64,000 nucleotides of DNA from an uncultured Tolumonas sp. (GCF_963678185.1 NZ_OY782757.1:372001-436000), one strand, 5' to 3'. Numbered from the stretch's first letter, positions 47,743 through 57,239 are shown. Translations and numbers: made by a program. The notes: generated by a model from the letters alone, not told the origin.

Positions 47743-48612
47743 ATGGATTTCAATGCAGCCAAATTGTTCATCGCGGTAGTGAGTGCCGGTAGTTTTTCCG
47801 CTGCAAGTAACAGAACAGCGGTTCCGATAGCTACTTTAAGTCGTAAAATTAATGAGTTAGAGCAGGAATTGAATGTTCAACTCCTGGAGCGCTCGCGGCA
47901 AGGGGTTAAACCCACCTACAAAGGGCAACAATTCTTTGAACAGGCACGTCTGGGTGTTGAGTTACTGGAGGATGCACATAAATCTGTCACTTCTGCCCAC
48001 TCATTACAGGGCAAATTGCGTCTGTCTATCCCACCGAATTTCTCATTATGGTGGGATTTATTGATTGAGTTTCAGCAACGTTATCCTGATATAAACGTAT
48101 TTTGTCATTCGAGCGAAAGAGTTGTCGATTTGTTTGAGGATGGTGTCGACGTGGCACTCAGACTGAACAATGTAAAGAATGATGATGTGATTGCCAAACC
48201 TTTAATGAATGTGAAAACCATGTTTGTGGCAAGCCCTATATTATTAGAGCGTTATGGTACACCAACGTCGCTGACTGAAATGGTTCAGCTTCCTATTGCT
48301 GCCTGGGAAGGTTTAAATCAGGATTCATTTGAGTGGAGCTCTGGCACGAAAAAGGTCAAATACGAACCCTTATTTTCCTCTAATAATACACAGGCAATCA
48401 TCCATTATACCCTAAATGGTATGTGTGTTTCGCAGCTAGCGGATTTCTCTGTCAAACCATGGCTAGAAAGTGGCGAGTTAATTCAGCTTTTACCCGACAC
48501 AACCAACCAATCTTTGCCGCTATTTCTTGTATATGCGCGTTATAAGCATCCCTCAACACTTGTGCGAGCTTATCTGGATTTTTGTTCTGAATGGATAGGA
48601 AAATTGAAGTAA
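47743..48612 (+). CDS. LysR-family regulator
   Basis: A LysR regulator of 289 residues with helix-turn-helix GSFSAASNRTAVPIATLSRK and a standard effector domain. I chose ATG 47743; an in-frame ATG lies at 47731. It is divergent from the nitroreductase gene. A broken copy of its first 45 codons lies at 49581, so this regulator type was once present twice here. Confidence 0.87.
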   Translation: MDFNAAKLFIAVVSAGSFSAASNRTAVPIATLSRKINELEQELNVQLLERSRQGVKPTYKGQQFFEQARLGVELLEDAHKSVTSAHSLQGKLRLSIPPNFSLWWDLLIEFQQRYPDINVFCHSSERVVDLFEDGVDVALRLNNVKNDDVIAKPLMNVKTMFVASPILLERYGTPTSLTEMVQLPIAAWEGLNQDSFEWSSGTKKVKYEPLFSSNNTQAIIHYTLNGMCVSQLADFSVKPWLESGELIQLLPDTTNQSLPLFLVYARYKHPSTLVRAYLDFCSEWIGKLK

Positions 48613-48785
48613 TCATAGTTGCAATGACAACCAGATTCTCGCAGCATTGTCTGTCATGTCAGCTCGGAGAACCGACCGACTTAACGTAAGAGATTTTTTG
48701 TTTTCTAAGTGAAGATTTAAGAGAAAAATTACCTCCACTGATTATAAATATGACCTGTTTTTAGTCGCTTCGTAAGCAAATGTAG

Positions 48786-48823
48786 CTCAAAGCTCCGAAG
48801 CATAGTCCTTCTGGAGCTTTGAG
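48786..48823. repeat. Hairpin with 11-bp arms
   Basis: CTCAAAGCTCC (48786-48796) faces GGAGCTTTGAG (48813-48823) over a 16-base loop, in the gap between convergent genes. No T run follows on either strand, so a terminator is possible but unproven. Confidence 0.5.
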
Positions 48824-48851
48824 TAATCATAGAATCGCTAGTGCCCTATCA

Positions 48852-49349
48852 TTATCTTAAAAAAGGAAGCGGTCCGATATAGTCCATCTTTCCGATCTCA
48901 ACACCTTTGTGACGAAGGATCGCATATGCCGTCACCATGTGAAAATAGAAATTCGGGATCCCATGTTGGTAGAAATAATCCTTTCCAATAAAAGCTCCGG
49001 CCCAACCAGGGGGAGCCACTATTCTTTCTTCCCAGCCTAAGAAGTCGCTCTGTTTTATTGATGTAACATAGTCGATGGTCTTTTCAATGCGAGCTTTGAG
49101 TTCTGGGATCGTTTTTTCAGTATCCTCAAAAAACGGAGCTTGTTTACCAGTCAAAACGGAGGTAACAAGTTTTACCATATCACACGCCATCTGCACTTGG
49201 CTTGTGAGCGGGAACATATCTGGTGAAAGACGGGAGTTCAGGAGAATTTCTGACTTAAATTTATTCTTCTCAGCGTGCTTTTGCGCTTTATCGAGAAGAA
49301 GTGAAAGATTGTGAAGCATTTTTGTGAACTGCGTGATCTGTTCATACAT
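48852..49349 (-). CDS. DUF1993 family protein
   Basis: A 165-residue cytoplasmic protein of the DUF1993 family, a helical bundle of unknown function. Family features seen are LSPDMFPLTSQVQMACDM in the middle, and PNFYFHMVTAYAILRHKGVE followed by a G-x-x-DYIG end. AAGGA precedes the start by 8-9 bases. No partner is obvious; it stands between two LysR regulators. Confidence 0.87.
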   Translation of the reverse strand: MYEQITQFTKMLHNLSLLLDKAQKHAEKNKFKSEILLNSRLSPDMFPLTSQVQMACDMVKLVTSVLTGKQAPFFEDTEKTIPELKARIEKTIDYVTSIKQSDFLGWEERIVAPPGWAGAFIGKDYFYQHGIPNFYFHMVTAYAILRHKGVEIGKMDYIGPLPFLR

Positions 49350-49580
49350 AATAAAGATCCTTTTGTTTGTAGTGATTTTATGGATATAAGAGGTTAGTTT
49401 TCAGGGAAAATAAACGTCAGGTTCATTCGCAAAACCCAGCTAGCAGATCCCCGGTTATCATCGCAGGCAGTCTAATAACGCCCACCGGTACCCACCTGAA
49501 TGATTTATCCACCTACCGATAAATTTTAACTATCGAAAAATGGGATGGAATCACCAAAAATAGATAGATAATTCTCAATA

Positions 49581-49717
49581 ATGGAAATAGTGGTAAATTT
49601 CAACGTAAAGAAATTGTTCATCACGGTGGCGGATGCGGGTAATTTTTCTGCGGCAAGTGATAGAACGAGAATGTCTCGCTCTACGTGAATCCTAAAAATT
49701 AATGAGTTTGAGCTGAG
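49581..49717 (+). pseudogene. LysR regulator fragment (N-terminal HTH)
   Basis: The frame from ATG 49581 reads NFNVKKLFITVADAGNFSAA, then S-D-R-T, an in-frame TGA, and KINEFEL. It matches the first 45 residues of the LysR protein at 47743 almost position for position. It lacks everything after the helix-turn-helix and runs into the end of the opposite-strand LysR gene. Confidence 0.85.
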
Positions 49718-49720
49718 TTC

Positions 49721-50680
49721 TTATTCCTGATACTCAAAGTTTGCCAGTTTTTTCAATGGAATGTGAAGGGTTGAGTCATTTTCAAAGTGCTTAAGCAAGT
49801 GATCTACGGTCGCTTTGACCCTAGGGGCAATGAAAGAACGATGCGGGTACTGGAGCACCATCTCGTAATTGCCGGGATCATATTGTCCCCACAGAACGGT
49901 ATTTAATTTTCCTTGTTCAAGAAGCGGATAAGCAATACGAACTCCCACTTGAGCGATCCCTAAACCTGCTTCTGCCGCTTGTAGCAACGCCTCTGGCGAG
50001 GATATTTTTAATACGGCTGGTTCTGGATCGAGAAGAGACAGGCTACCGTCTGCACTTTTGAATCCCCATGGGCTTACTTTTCCCCCTAAAAAACGGCGCA
50101 CTAGCAAACGATGTTCCTTTAAATCGTCAGGGCATTTGGGAACACCGTGTAGCGATAAATATTCTGGCGCAGCAACAAGCACCGTATTGAGTTGACAGAC
50201 CGGTCGCGTGATCAATGAAGAGTCAACAATACGTCCCCCTCGGATCGCAATGTCATACCCATCACGAACCAAATCGACGATGCGATCGTCAAAATCGGCC
50301 TCTATCGATAAATGCGGGTATTGAGCCATTAACCCAGGAAGTGCCGGAAGCAGTTGCTCTTTGCCAAAAGAGGCACTGGTCGATATTTTGACATGACCAC
50401 TCATTTCCATTTTTCTGGCCACAATATTGTCTACGGCCGTTTCTAAGGCTTCCAGTGCAATTCGTGACTGGGCCAGAAATGCTTCACCATCCTCAGTAAG
50501 GTTAATTTTTCGTGTGGTTCGGTTCATTAACCGAACACCGAGGACTTGTTCTAATCCTGCAATGTTTTTACTAACGGCTGCCGGGCTGATTCCAAGCTTT
50601 CTGGCGGCTGCTGAAAAATTATTTAAATCGGCCGCCTCAACAAATGAGAGTATCGCTCTGACATGCTGTGAAACTTCCAT
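49721..50680 (-). CDS. LysR-family regulator
   Basis: A LysR regulator of 319 residues with helix-turn-helix NFSAAARKLGISPAAVSKN and NRTTRKINLTEDG, then a type-2 periplasmic-binding effector domain. GAGGA is 6-7 bases before ATG 50680; the frame begins at TTG 50686. It is divergent from the cassette at 50839-52758 (DUF1330 remnant, NAD(P)H quinone reductase, aldo/keto reductase) and probably controls it. Confidence 0.88.
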   Translation of the reverse strand: MEVSQHVRAILSFVEAADLNNFSAAARKLGISPAAVSKNIAGLEQVLGVRLMNRTTRKINLTEDGEAFLAQSRIALEALETAVDNIVARKMEMSGHVKISTSASFGKEQLLPALPGLMAQYPHLSIEADFDDRIVDLVRDGYDIAIRGGRIVDSSLITRPVCQLNTVLVAAPEYLSLHGVPKCPDDLKEHRLLVRRFLGGKVSPWGFKSADGSLSLLDPEPAVLKISSPEALLQAAEAGLGIAQVGVRIAYPLLEQGKLNTVLWGQYDPGNYEMVLQYPHRSFIAPRVKATVDHLLKHFENDSTLHIPLKKLANFEYQE

Positions 50681-50838
50681 TCGCAATCCTCATCGCTAGT
50701 GTGGTTCAAAATACGCACTTCAATTATTAACTGTGAGTTAAATATTCTTCAACTAAATATGCCATTAAAGTTATAAATGATTTGACACATACTGCGTTAC
50801 ACAAGTTGAGAGTGACTAACTGAGGCTCTGTGAATTCA

Positions 50839-51147
50839 ATGGAAAAACCAAATCCTGCGTATTTTATTTTCGATGTAAAAATCCACAATTTAGGCGGCAT
50901 GAAAGTCTATGGAGAAACGGTGGCGTCCACTTACAAGCGTTACGGTGGCAAATGAGTTGCTCTTGGTGGTGATGTTGTCACGATAGAAGGCTTACCGCCG
51001 CAGGGTCATGTTGTAATGCTCCAATTCGACAGTATGGAAAAAGCTAAGGCATGGCATGATTCGCCAGAGTATCAGGAAATTCTCCGTGACCGTGTTGCGT
51101 GTGCAGACTCAAATGTTTGGCTCGTTGAAGGTATAGCCGCTGATTAG
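50839..51147 (+). pseudogene. DUF1330 protein with in-frame TGA
   Basis: The frame from ATG 50839 gives NPAYFIFDVKIHN and STYKRYGGK, then TGA (50953-50955), and continues in frame as VALGGDVVTIEGLPPQGHV and AKAWHDSPEYQEILRDR to TAG 51147. Apart from that one stop the DUF1330 domain is complete. TGA most likely arose recently by point mutation. I saw no SECIS-like hairpin just after it, so selenocysteine is unlikely. Confidence 0.85.
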
Positions 51148-51181
51148 GCATAAATCTTTTTCTTATATTTTGGAGATAAAA

Positions 51182-51706
51182 ATGAAAACTCTTCTGATTG
51201 TGTCACACCCTTATCCTGAACGTTCAAATGCAATCAAGTCGCTGGAAAACATTGTGCAGGGCTTATCAAATGTCACCGGGAGAAATCTGGAATCCTTGTA
51301 CGGTGATGATATGACCAATTTTGATGTACCTGCTGAGCAAGCTGCATACGAGGGTGTTGAGCGCGTTATTTTTATGTTCCCGATTCACTGGTTCAATTTA
51401 ACACCGATGCTGAAAGCTTATTTAAATACAGTCTGGAGTTATGGCTGGGCATTCGGACCCGAAGGAACTGCATTAAAAAACAAAGAAATGCTGGTTATCA
51501 CCACAGCGGGGGCAACTCAATATACCTATTCTAAGGAAGGCGTTATCAATAGCACCATAGACGACGTTTTGACGCCGATGAAGTCAAGTGCCTTATATGT
51601 AGGAATGACCTATGCCGAACCGATTGCATTTTATGAAGCAATGGCGCCTTCTGCCGAAAAACTGAATAAATTCAAGCAAGTGATTCATGAAAGGCTGGCT
51701 AGTTAG
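51182..51706 (+). CDS. NAD(P)H quinone reductase, flavodoxin-like (KefF/MdaB type)
   Basis: A 174-residue flavodoxin-fold reductase. The LLIVSHPYPERSN start and FMFPIHWFNLTPMLKAYLN then VWSYGWAFGPEG motifs are typical of the NQO1-like family using FMN or FAD. It reduces quinones by two electrons. GGAG lies 7 bases before ATG 51182. It is followed by an aldo/keto reductase gene at 47 bases and preceded by the DUF1330 remnant, all under the divergent LysR. Confidence 0.88.
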   Translation: MKTLLIVSHPYPERSNAIKSLENIVQGLSNVTGRNLESLYGDDMTNFDVPAEQAAYEGVERVIFMFPIHWFNLTPMLKAYLNTVWSYGWAFGPEGTALKNKEMLVITTAGATQYTYSKEGVINSTIDDVLTPMKSSALYVGMTYAEPIAFYEAMAPSAEKLNKFKQVIHERLAS

Positions 51707-51753
51707 AACGCGATAGCGTCTTTGTCATACGCATAATTTAGATAGGTATACCT

Positions 51754-52758
51754 ATGGAATATAGAAAATTAGGTAATACAGAGTTAAATGTTTCCCGGAT
51801 CTGTATGGGATGTATGGGGTTCGGAGACCCCACTAATGGAATGCATAGCTGGACACTTGATTATCAGCATTCTCTGGAAATCATTAAACGAGGTCTTGAA
51901 CTTGGCATCAATTTTTTCGATACCGCAATCAGCTATCAAAATGGTACAAGCGAGCAATACCTTGGTAAGGCATTAAAAGCGTTAACGCCTCGTCATGATG
52001 TCGTTGTGGCAACAAAGTTTATGCCTCGAACACCAGAACAACGTAACCAAATCTCCACGCAAAACCACATTGAAACGATGCTCAATAGGAGTCTATCCAA
52101 TCTAGGGATGGATCATGTCGATTTATACATTCTTCATATGTGGGATCACCGCAGCAATTTGTATGATGTGATGGAAGGTCTCAATAATGTAGTAAAAGCA
52201 GGTAAGGTTCGTCATATTGGCATATCAAATTGTTTCGCTTGGCAACTCGCTGAAGCAAATACGCTGGCTGAGCGGGAAGGGTTTGCCAAATTTGTCTCCG
52301 TTCAAGGTCACTACAATCTGATTTACCGCGAAGAAGAGCGGGAAATGAAACCGTATTGTGACGTTAAAAACATAGCACTTACCCCGTACAGCGCCTTAGC
52401 TAGTGGTCGTTTAGCTAAAAAGTCTGATGAAACTTCGAAGCGCTTGTCAGAGGATGCATTTGCCAAGTTTAAATATGATGCAACTGCGGAGCAGGATAAG
52501 TTAGTGATTCAAAGAGTGATTGAGCTGGCTGAAAAATACGCGGTATCAATGACGGAAATATCCCTTGCTTGGTTGCTCACAAAAGTGACATCCCCAGTTG
52601 TGGGTACAACTAAAATCAGCAATATCGAAACAGCAGTGAAAGCAACTGATCTTGTGCTCTCTGAGAGTGATATTTTTTATCTAGAAGAGTTATATGCACC
52701 TCACCATCTAGCGGGGATCATGGCACAAAATACGCCTAAAAATAATGTCACCTACTAA
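51754..52758 (+). CDS. Aldo/keto reductase
   Basis: A 334-residue NADPH-dependent aldo/keto reductase (YajO/Tas-like). The start MEYRKLGNTELNVSRICMGC, the DTAISYQNG segment with catalytic Asp and Tyr, the VVATKF lysine and the ILHMWD histidine are present. It should reduce aldehydes or quinone-derived carbonyls. A 14-bp palindrome ATAGGTATACCTAT covers its ribosome binding site and start codon. It is co-oriented with the quinone reductase gene. Confidence 0.88.
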   Translation: MEYRKLGNTELNVSRICMGCMGFGDPTNGMHSWTLDYQHSLEIIKRGLELGINFFDTAISYQNGTSEQYLGKALKALTPRHDVVVATKFMPRTPEQRNQISTQNHIETMLNRSLSNLGMDHVDLYILHMWDHRSNLYDVMEGLNNVVKAGKVRHIGISNCFAWQLAEANTLAEREGFAKFVSVQGHYNLIYREEEREMKPYCDVKNIALTPYSALASGRLAKKSDETSKRLSEDAFAKFKYDATAEQDKLVIQRVIELAEKYAVSMTEISLAWLLTKVTSPVVGTTKISNIETAVKATDLVLSESDIFYLEELYAPHHLAGIMAQNTPKNNVTY

Positions 52759-52835
52759 TATAGGTGACATTGCTATTAATACTGTATTCAAAAGGTAAAT
52801 GCAGTCCGAATTGTTATAATTTCTTGAATAGGAAT

Positions 52836-54047
52836 TTACATAAATCGGTTTTGTTTTAAAGATTTTTTCAGCCATAAAGCCATGCATAGTCCGCCGATCC
52901 CGGCGATGGCCAACATCGTCGCTAATACTTTTGGTGTACCATTATTTAAGACACCTATGAGGGCTGCACTAAGAACACCTGCACCGTATTGCAGAGCGCC
53001 AATAAGTGATGATGCCGTACCAGCCTGTTCAGGTTTAAAATTCATGACGGCTGCAACGGAATTCGCGACAATCAGGCCGTTCATAGAAGTAAATAAAAAT
53101 AGAGGGAGAACAATACCAAATATTCCACCCCAGCCTGTCATTGCAGTTATGAAAATCATGATCCCGGAGAAGGCGGTGATGTAGTTACCACAATAAAACA
53201 ACCGCTCAATGCCTATATTGGTTACAAGGCGTGCATTAAGCATATTTGCACCCATGATCCCAATGATATTGACGCCAAATAGCAAGCCATAATTTTGTGG
53301 TGGAACGTGGAAATAACTAATGTAGACAAATGGTGAACCAGCGACATACGCAAAAATACCCGCATAGAAGAATGCACTGGCCAGCACATATCCCATCACA
53401 CGAGCATCACTTAATAAGCGGAAATAATTGCGAAATACTCCGAAGATATGGGTTTTTAATCGTTGGTTTTGCGGCAAGGTTTCTGGAAGTGACATCACAC
53501 AGAAAATTGAAATGATACCAATGACCACTAATAACCAGAAAATAGTATGCCATGTGCCGTATTTGATGATCTGACCGCCGACTAATGGTCCTATCAAGGG
53601 AGCAATTCCCATGATTAACATCATGGTTGAAAGCATTTGTGCTGATTTTTCCCGCCCAAACTGATCTCGTACCATTGCTCTCGCAAGAACAGGGCCGGCA
53701 CATGCACCTAATGCCTGAATGATACGTGCACCTATCATTTGCCAGATAGTATCTGATAAAGCACATCCTGCTGCACCAATGATAAATAGGACCAAACCCA
53801 TCTGGATCGGGGGTTTGCGTCCGAAACGATCCCCTAAGGGGCCCCAGATAAACTGGCCTAAACTAAAGCCGATCAGAAATGCGGAAATAGTGAGTTCGAC
53901 ACCGCCTGTGAATGCATTTAAATCAGACTGAATTTGAGGCATGGCTGGCAGATAAAAATCTGTCGACATCGCAGCAAAAGACATCAAAACCCCCAATACA
54001 CATAAAAACCAGAGTTCTGCTGAGTTGGATGGCGATTTCTGTGTCAT
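52836..54047 (-). CDS. Bcr/CflA family MFS drug exporter
   Basis: A 403-residue 12-helix multidrug exporter with the family's STDFYLPAMPQIQSDL segment, the GPLGDRFGRKPP loop and the RIIQALGACAGPVLARAMVRD motif. The start at 54047 is the ATG after TTGAGAAAAACC; the frame begins at TTG 54059. It is convergent with the aldo/keto reductase gene. Exports amphipathic compounds; substrate unknown. A second Bcr/CflA gene is at 59213. Confidence 0.9.
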   Translation of the reverse strand: MTQKSPSNSAELWFLCVLGVLMSFAAMSTDFYLPAMPQIQSDLNAFTGGVELTISAFLIGFSLGQFIWGPLGDRFGRKPPIQMGLVLFIIGAAGCALSDTIWQMIGARIIQALGACAGPVLARAMVRDQFGREKSAQMLSTMMLIMGIAPLIGPLVGGQIIKYGTWHTIFWLLVVIGIISIFCVMSLPETLPQNQRLKTHIFGVFRNYFRLLSDARVMGYVLASAFFYAGIFAYVAGSPFVYISYFHVPPQNYGLLFGVNIIGIMGANMLNARLVTNIGIERLFYCGNYITAFSGIMIFITAMTGWGGIFGIVLPLFLFTSMNGLIVANSVAAVMNFKPEQAGTASSLIGALQYGAGVLSAALIGVLNNGTPKVLATMLAIAGIGGLCMALWLKKSLKQNRFM

Positions 54048-54470
54048 GGTTTTTCTCAATTTTATTTAATGATTTCAACTTAACATGAGATACCACTGAA
54101 CATTGATAATCCATTTTGAAATGCACTTATGTGCACAATTCATAAATGCTGTGAGCTGCAAGAGAAGTATACAAACTGCTCTTAACTGATTGTCTGTTGA
54201 ATCGGTGCAAAACCATTACTAATATTTGTTCAACTAGATGGTATGAAATGAACAGTCCTATATAGCTGTAACACCGAATGGGGCAATTTCGTGACAGCAA
54301 CGTTTTGCTGTCACGGTGAGGGGAAAAATATTTTAGCTCCTAAGTAATAACACCTGTTGCTCGCATTAAAATAAATATGGTGAACTCGGATTAATCCTAA
54401 GCTTAGTTGCAACGTGTCGGGATAATTTTGAAAATCAAAATTCGAGAAATCCACTTGGACATCCTCGGTT
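54048..54470. other. Gap with no recognised gene
   Basis: Some 420 bases between the MFS start and the broken NADP oxidoreductase. A minus-strand frame at 54311-54553 has no family resemblance. It probably holds the MFS promoter and unrelated sequence joined to the broken gene's 3' side. Confidence 0.4.
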
Positions 54471-55000
54471 TTAGTTATCAATGTGTGTCTGAATGACAAA
54501 ATGGTTAAATACGTGGCCACATCGGAGCTGAAACAGGGCCCCAACCCAATCATCAGCAGCTATTAAAACCTGCAACATTTTTCCTTTACGAGATTCACAT
54601 GGCAGTAGTTGGGTGAAAATCGTATTAAATGCTTTTACAACTTTCGCTTCAGGAGCCAGTTTCTGAATTTTCTCTGCCGCTGAGGTTGTGTGGCCCAGAA
54701 GTAATCCCTGAAAATCAGGTGTGATTGGGTTTGATATATCAATAAGCGTTTTTTTCGAGAGATCACCAGCAGCTTTCAACGTGTCGGCAGCAAAAGGGAA
54801 TGGTATTGCCAAGATAATGATATCTGCCATTTTCACTGCGGCTTCAATATCTCCACCGATCACCCCGTGTCCGATCTGGGCGGCCAATGCAGCAGCCTTA
54901 GTCATGTCTCGGCTACCAATTGTTATTTCATGTTTTGCTTGGGCCAAAATTGTAGCCAAACCTGCACCCATATTACCTGTACCAATGACTGCACTTGCAT
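54471..55000 (-). pseudogene. F420H2:NADP oxidoreductase-like gene, broken at both ends
   Basis: An AAGGAG site lies 7 bases before ATG 55000, but the ATG is out of frame with what follows. One base lost in codon 2 would restore SAVIGTGNMGAGLATILAQ, the Rossmann motif of this family. The body (EITIGSRDMTKAAALAAQIG, DIIILAIPFPFA, LIDISNP, KVVKAFNTIF) is intact. After VLIAADD the sequence changes to unrelated residues, so the C-terminal third is missing. A truncated product from the internal ATG at 54971 would lack the nucleotide-binding start. Confidence 0.8.
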
Positions 55001-55224
55001 AGCTGTTCTCCTTTGTAAATGTACCGTCACTTTAAAAAGTCAGGGTGGTTGGATAAATATTGACTTTGATTCAACACTTGTAATGAATTGTTTTTAATTC
55101 GATTAGAAATGTTTTGTTGTTAATGTATAAACACGTTAGTTATTTTTCTTGTTACACGTTTCATTTATCGTGAACTAATCACCAATACCTGAGTTGTGTT
55201 ATCGGCTTGATAGAAGGGAAGAAA

Positions 55225-56139
55225 ATGGATCGTTTATTCAGTATGACTGTGTTTGTAAAAGCCGTTGAACTAGGCTCATTTTCTGCCGCTGCTGATGCAC
55301 TCCAAATGTCCCCTCAACTTGTTGGAAAAAATGTGCGGATGCTTGAACAGCATCTTGGGGTCCGATTATTAAATCGAACAACACGTAGCCAGCACCTGAC
55401 CGATATTGGAGCCACATTCTATGAACGAGCCAGAAATATTCTGGCGGAAATGGAAGTAGCGGAGAGTTTGGCGGCAGAAACACGCGTAGTTCCCCGAGGA
55501 AAATTACGGGTGAACGCCTCAGTGACTTTTGGTGCATATGCGTTGACACCAAAGATTGCTGAGTACATGCGCCGATATCCCGAGGTTTCAGTTGAATTGA
55601 GCCTTTCCAATCGATTTATCGATCTGATAGATGATGGTTTTGACGCTGTATTTCGAATTGGTGAGTTAGCTGATTCCGGTCTTATCGCCCGGCAACTTAA
55701 ACCTTACCGTTTAATTTTATGTGCGTCACCAGCTTATATTGACACGCATGAAACGTTACAGACTCCGCAAGATCTTATCCGTCATCAATGTATTGGGTTT
55801 ACCCACACAGAACTTCGTTCTACTTGGACATTTGAAGGCCCGAAAGGTCTTGAGTCGGTACAGGTGAAGGGGCGACTGATGTCAGACAGTGGCGAGGCAA
55901 TCGTGAATGCGGGATTATGTGGGGCCGGTGTGATGCTGCAACCAGCCGAGTTGGTGACTCCGTTTTTGCAAAGAGGTCAGTTAGTTGAAGTTTTACCTGA
56001 CTATCAGACACCGACACGCCCCATGCATCTGGTGCATGCACTAGATCGACGGATGACGCCGAAACTGCGTAGTTTTGTTGATTTCATCGTGTCAGAATTT
56101 GGTCTGAACCAGCCAGTGAATGATGTGGTTACAATATGA
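55225..56139 (+). CDS. LysR-family regulator
   Basis: A LysR regulator of 304 residues with helix-turn-helix GSFSAAADALQMSPQLVGKN and LLNRTTRSQHLTD. AAGGGAAG precedes ATG 55225. It is divergent from the broken F420-reductase-like gene, which was probably its target. Its last codon overlaps the start of the radical SAM gene by 4 bases. Confidence 0.88.
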   Translation: MDRLFSMTVFVKAVELGSFSAAADALQMSPQLVGKNVRMLEQHLGVRLLNRTTRSQHLTDIGATFYERARNILAEMEVAESLAAETRVVPRGKLRVNASVTFGAYALTPKIAEYMRRYPEVSVELSLSNRFIDLIDDGFDAVFRIGELADSGLIARQLKPYRLILCASPAYIDTHETLQTPQDLIRHQCIGFTHTELRSTWTFEGPKGLESVQVKGRLMSDSGEAIVNAGLCGAGVMLQPAELVTPFLQRGQLVEVLPDYQTPTRPMHLVHALDRRMTPKLRSFVDFIVSEFGLNQPVNDVVTI

Positions 56140-57239
56140 ATCGGGCGATATGTACGTGTGGTAAATTCAATTATTGTGAACCGGCACAATGTCGTGGACG
56201 ACTCACTCCTAAAAAGCGGGGGGCATCTGATCGTCGTATTGGTCGCTTCGGCAAGTTAGATCCTCAGGATGTCACCAATGAGGCATTGGTACTGCAAACG
56301 ACAGTTCAGCCAATCACCGCAAAATCCATTATCAGCACCAATCAGTCGCCGGATATTCCATGGTCGAAAACGATCAATCCATATATTGGCTGTGAACATG
56401 GATGTATTTATTGCTATGCCAGACCGACACATGCTTACTATAACCTGTCTCCCGGACTGGATTTCGAATCTAAATTATTTGTAAAAACGAATGCAGATGA
56501 ACTGTTGCGAGCAGAGTTTTCAAAGCCATCCTATCGGGTATCAACCATTGGTTTAGGTACAAATACTGATGCGTATCAGCCGATTGAGCGCAAATATGGG
56601 ATGACGCGGCTTCTGTTACAACGCATGCTCGAATTCCGTCATCCGGTATCCATTCTTACCAAAAACAGCCTGATAGAAAGAGATATTGATATTTTACAAA
56701 AGCTAGCCGAATTAAATTTGGTTGAAGTGCATTTCACATTGACCAGTATGCAACACGAATTAAGCCGGATTTTAGAACCCAGAGCGTCATTACCGCATAC
56801 TAGGCTGAAAACGATCCAACGGCTTTCTCAAGCCGGTATTCCAGTCAAAGCTATGTTTTCTCCTGTGATACCTGGTATCAACCATGATGAAATGGCGACT
56901 GTCATGCACGCTGCAAAAGCGGCGGGAGTACAGTCAATGGGGTATATATTGCTCCGGCTTCCATATGAGGTCAGAGGTTTATTTGCTGACTGGCTGGAAC
57001 AACATCTGCCACATTTAAAAACTGATGTTATGAACCACATCGATGCATTTCGGACTGATATCAATAAGCAGTTCAGTTTTAAAACCCGTATGACGGGAGA
57101 TGGGTTGTTAGCTGCTCAATTACTCAATCAGTTCCGTCAGTATTTCAGACAGTTAACTTTCCGAGATATTAGCCCTGATGATTTAGACCAGACGTTATTT
57201 ACCCGCCAATTTGGTTCTTTACAAATGGAATTATTCTGA
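56136..57239 (+). CDS. PA0069-family radical SAM protein
   Basis: A 367-residue radical SAM enzyme related to spore photoproduct lyase-like proteins. The cluster motif C-x3-C-x2-C appears in IGCEHGCIYCYARPTHAYY, and the KRGASDRRIGRF segment before it is a PA0069-family feature. It reductively cleaves SAM to make a radical; the substrate of this family is not established. The start overlaps the LysR stop (ATGA), implying translational coupling, although a functional link to that regulator is doubtful. Its N-terminus carries three extra cysteines (CTCGKFNYC). Confidence 0.85.
   Translation: MNRAICTCGKFNYCEPAQCRGRLTPKKRGASDRRIGRFGKLDPQDVTNEALVLQTTVQPITAKSIISTNQSPDIPWSKTINPYIGCEHGCIYCYARPTHAYYNLSPGLDFESKLFVKTNADELLRAEFSKPSYRVSTIGLGTNTDAYQPIERKYGMTRLLLQRMLEFRHPVSILTKNSLIERDIDILQKLAELNLVEVHFTLTSMQHELSRILEPRASLPHTRLKTIQRLSQAGIPVKAMFSPVIPGINHDEMATVMHAAKAAGVQSMGYILLRLPYEVRGLFADWLEQHLPHLKTDVMNHIDAFRTDINKQFSFKTRMTGDGLLAAQLLNQFRQYFRQLTFRDISPDDLDQTLFTRQFGSLQMELF

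Noticed and set aside
48786-48823. A confirmed terminator between the LysR and DUF1993 genes
   Set aside because: The hairpin is good but neither strand has a following T run, so it is listed only as a repeat.
50953-50955. TGA as a selenocysteine codon in the DUF1330 frame
   Set aside because: No stable hairpin with a G-rich apical loop is visible in the following 40 bases, and the position is not a cysteine-type site in the family as I know it. A nonsense mutation is simpler.
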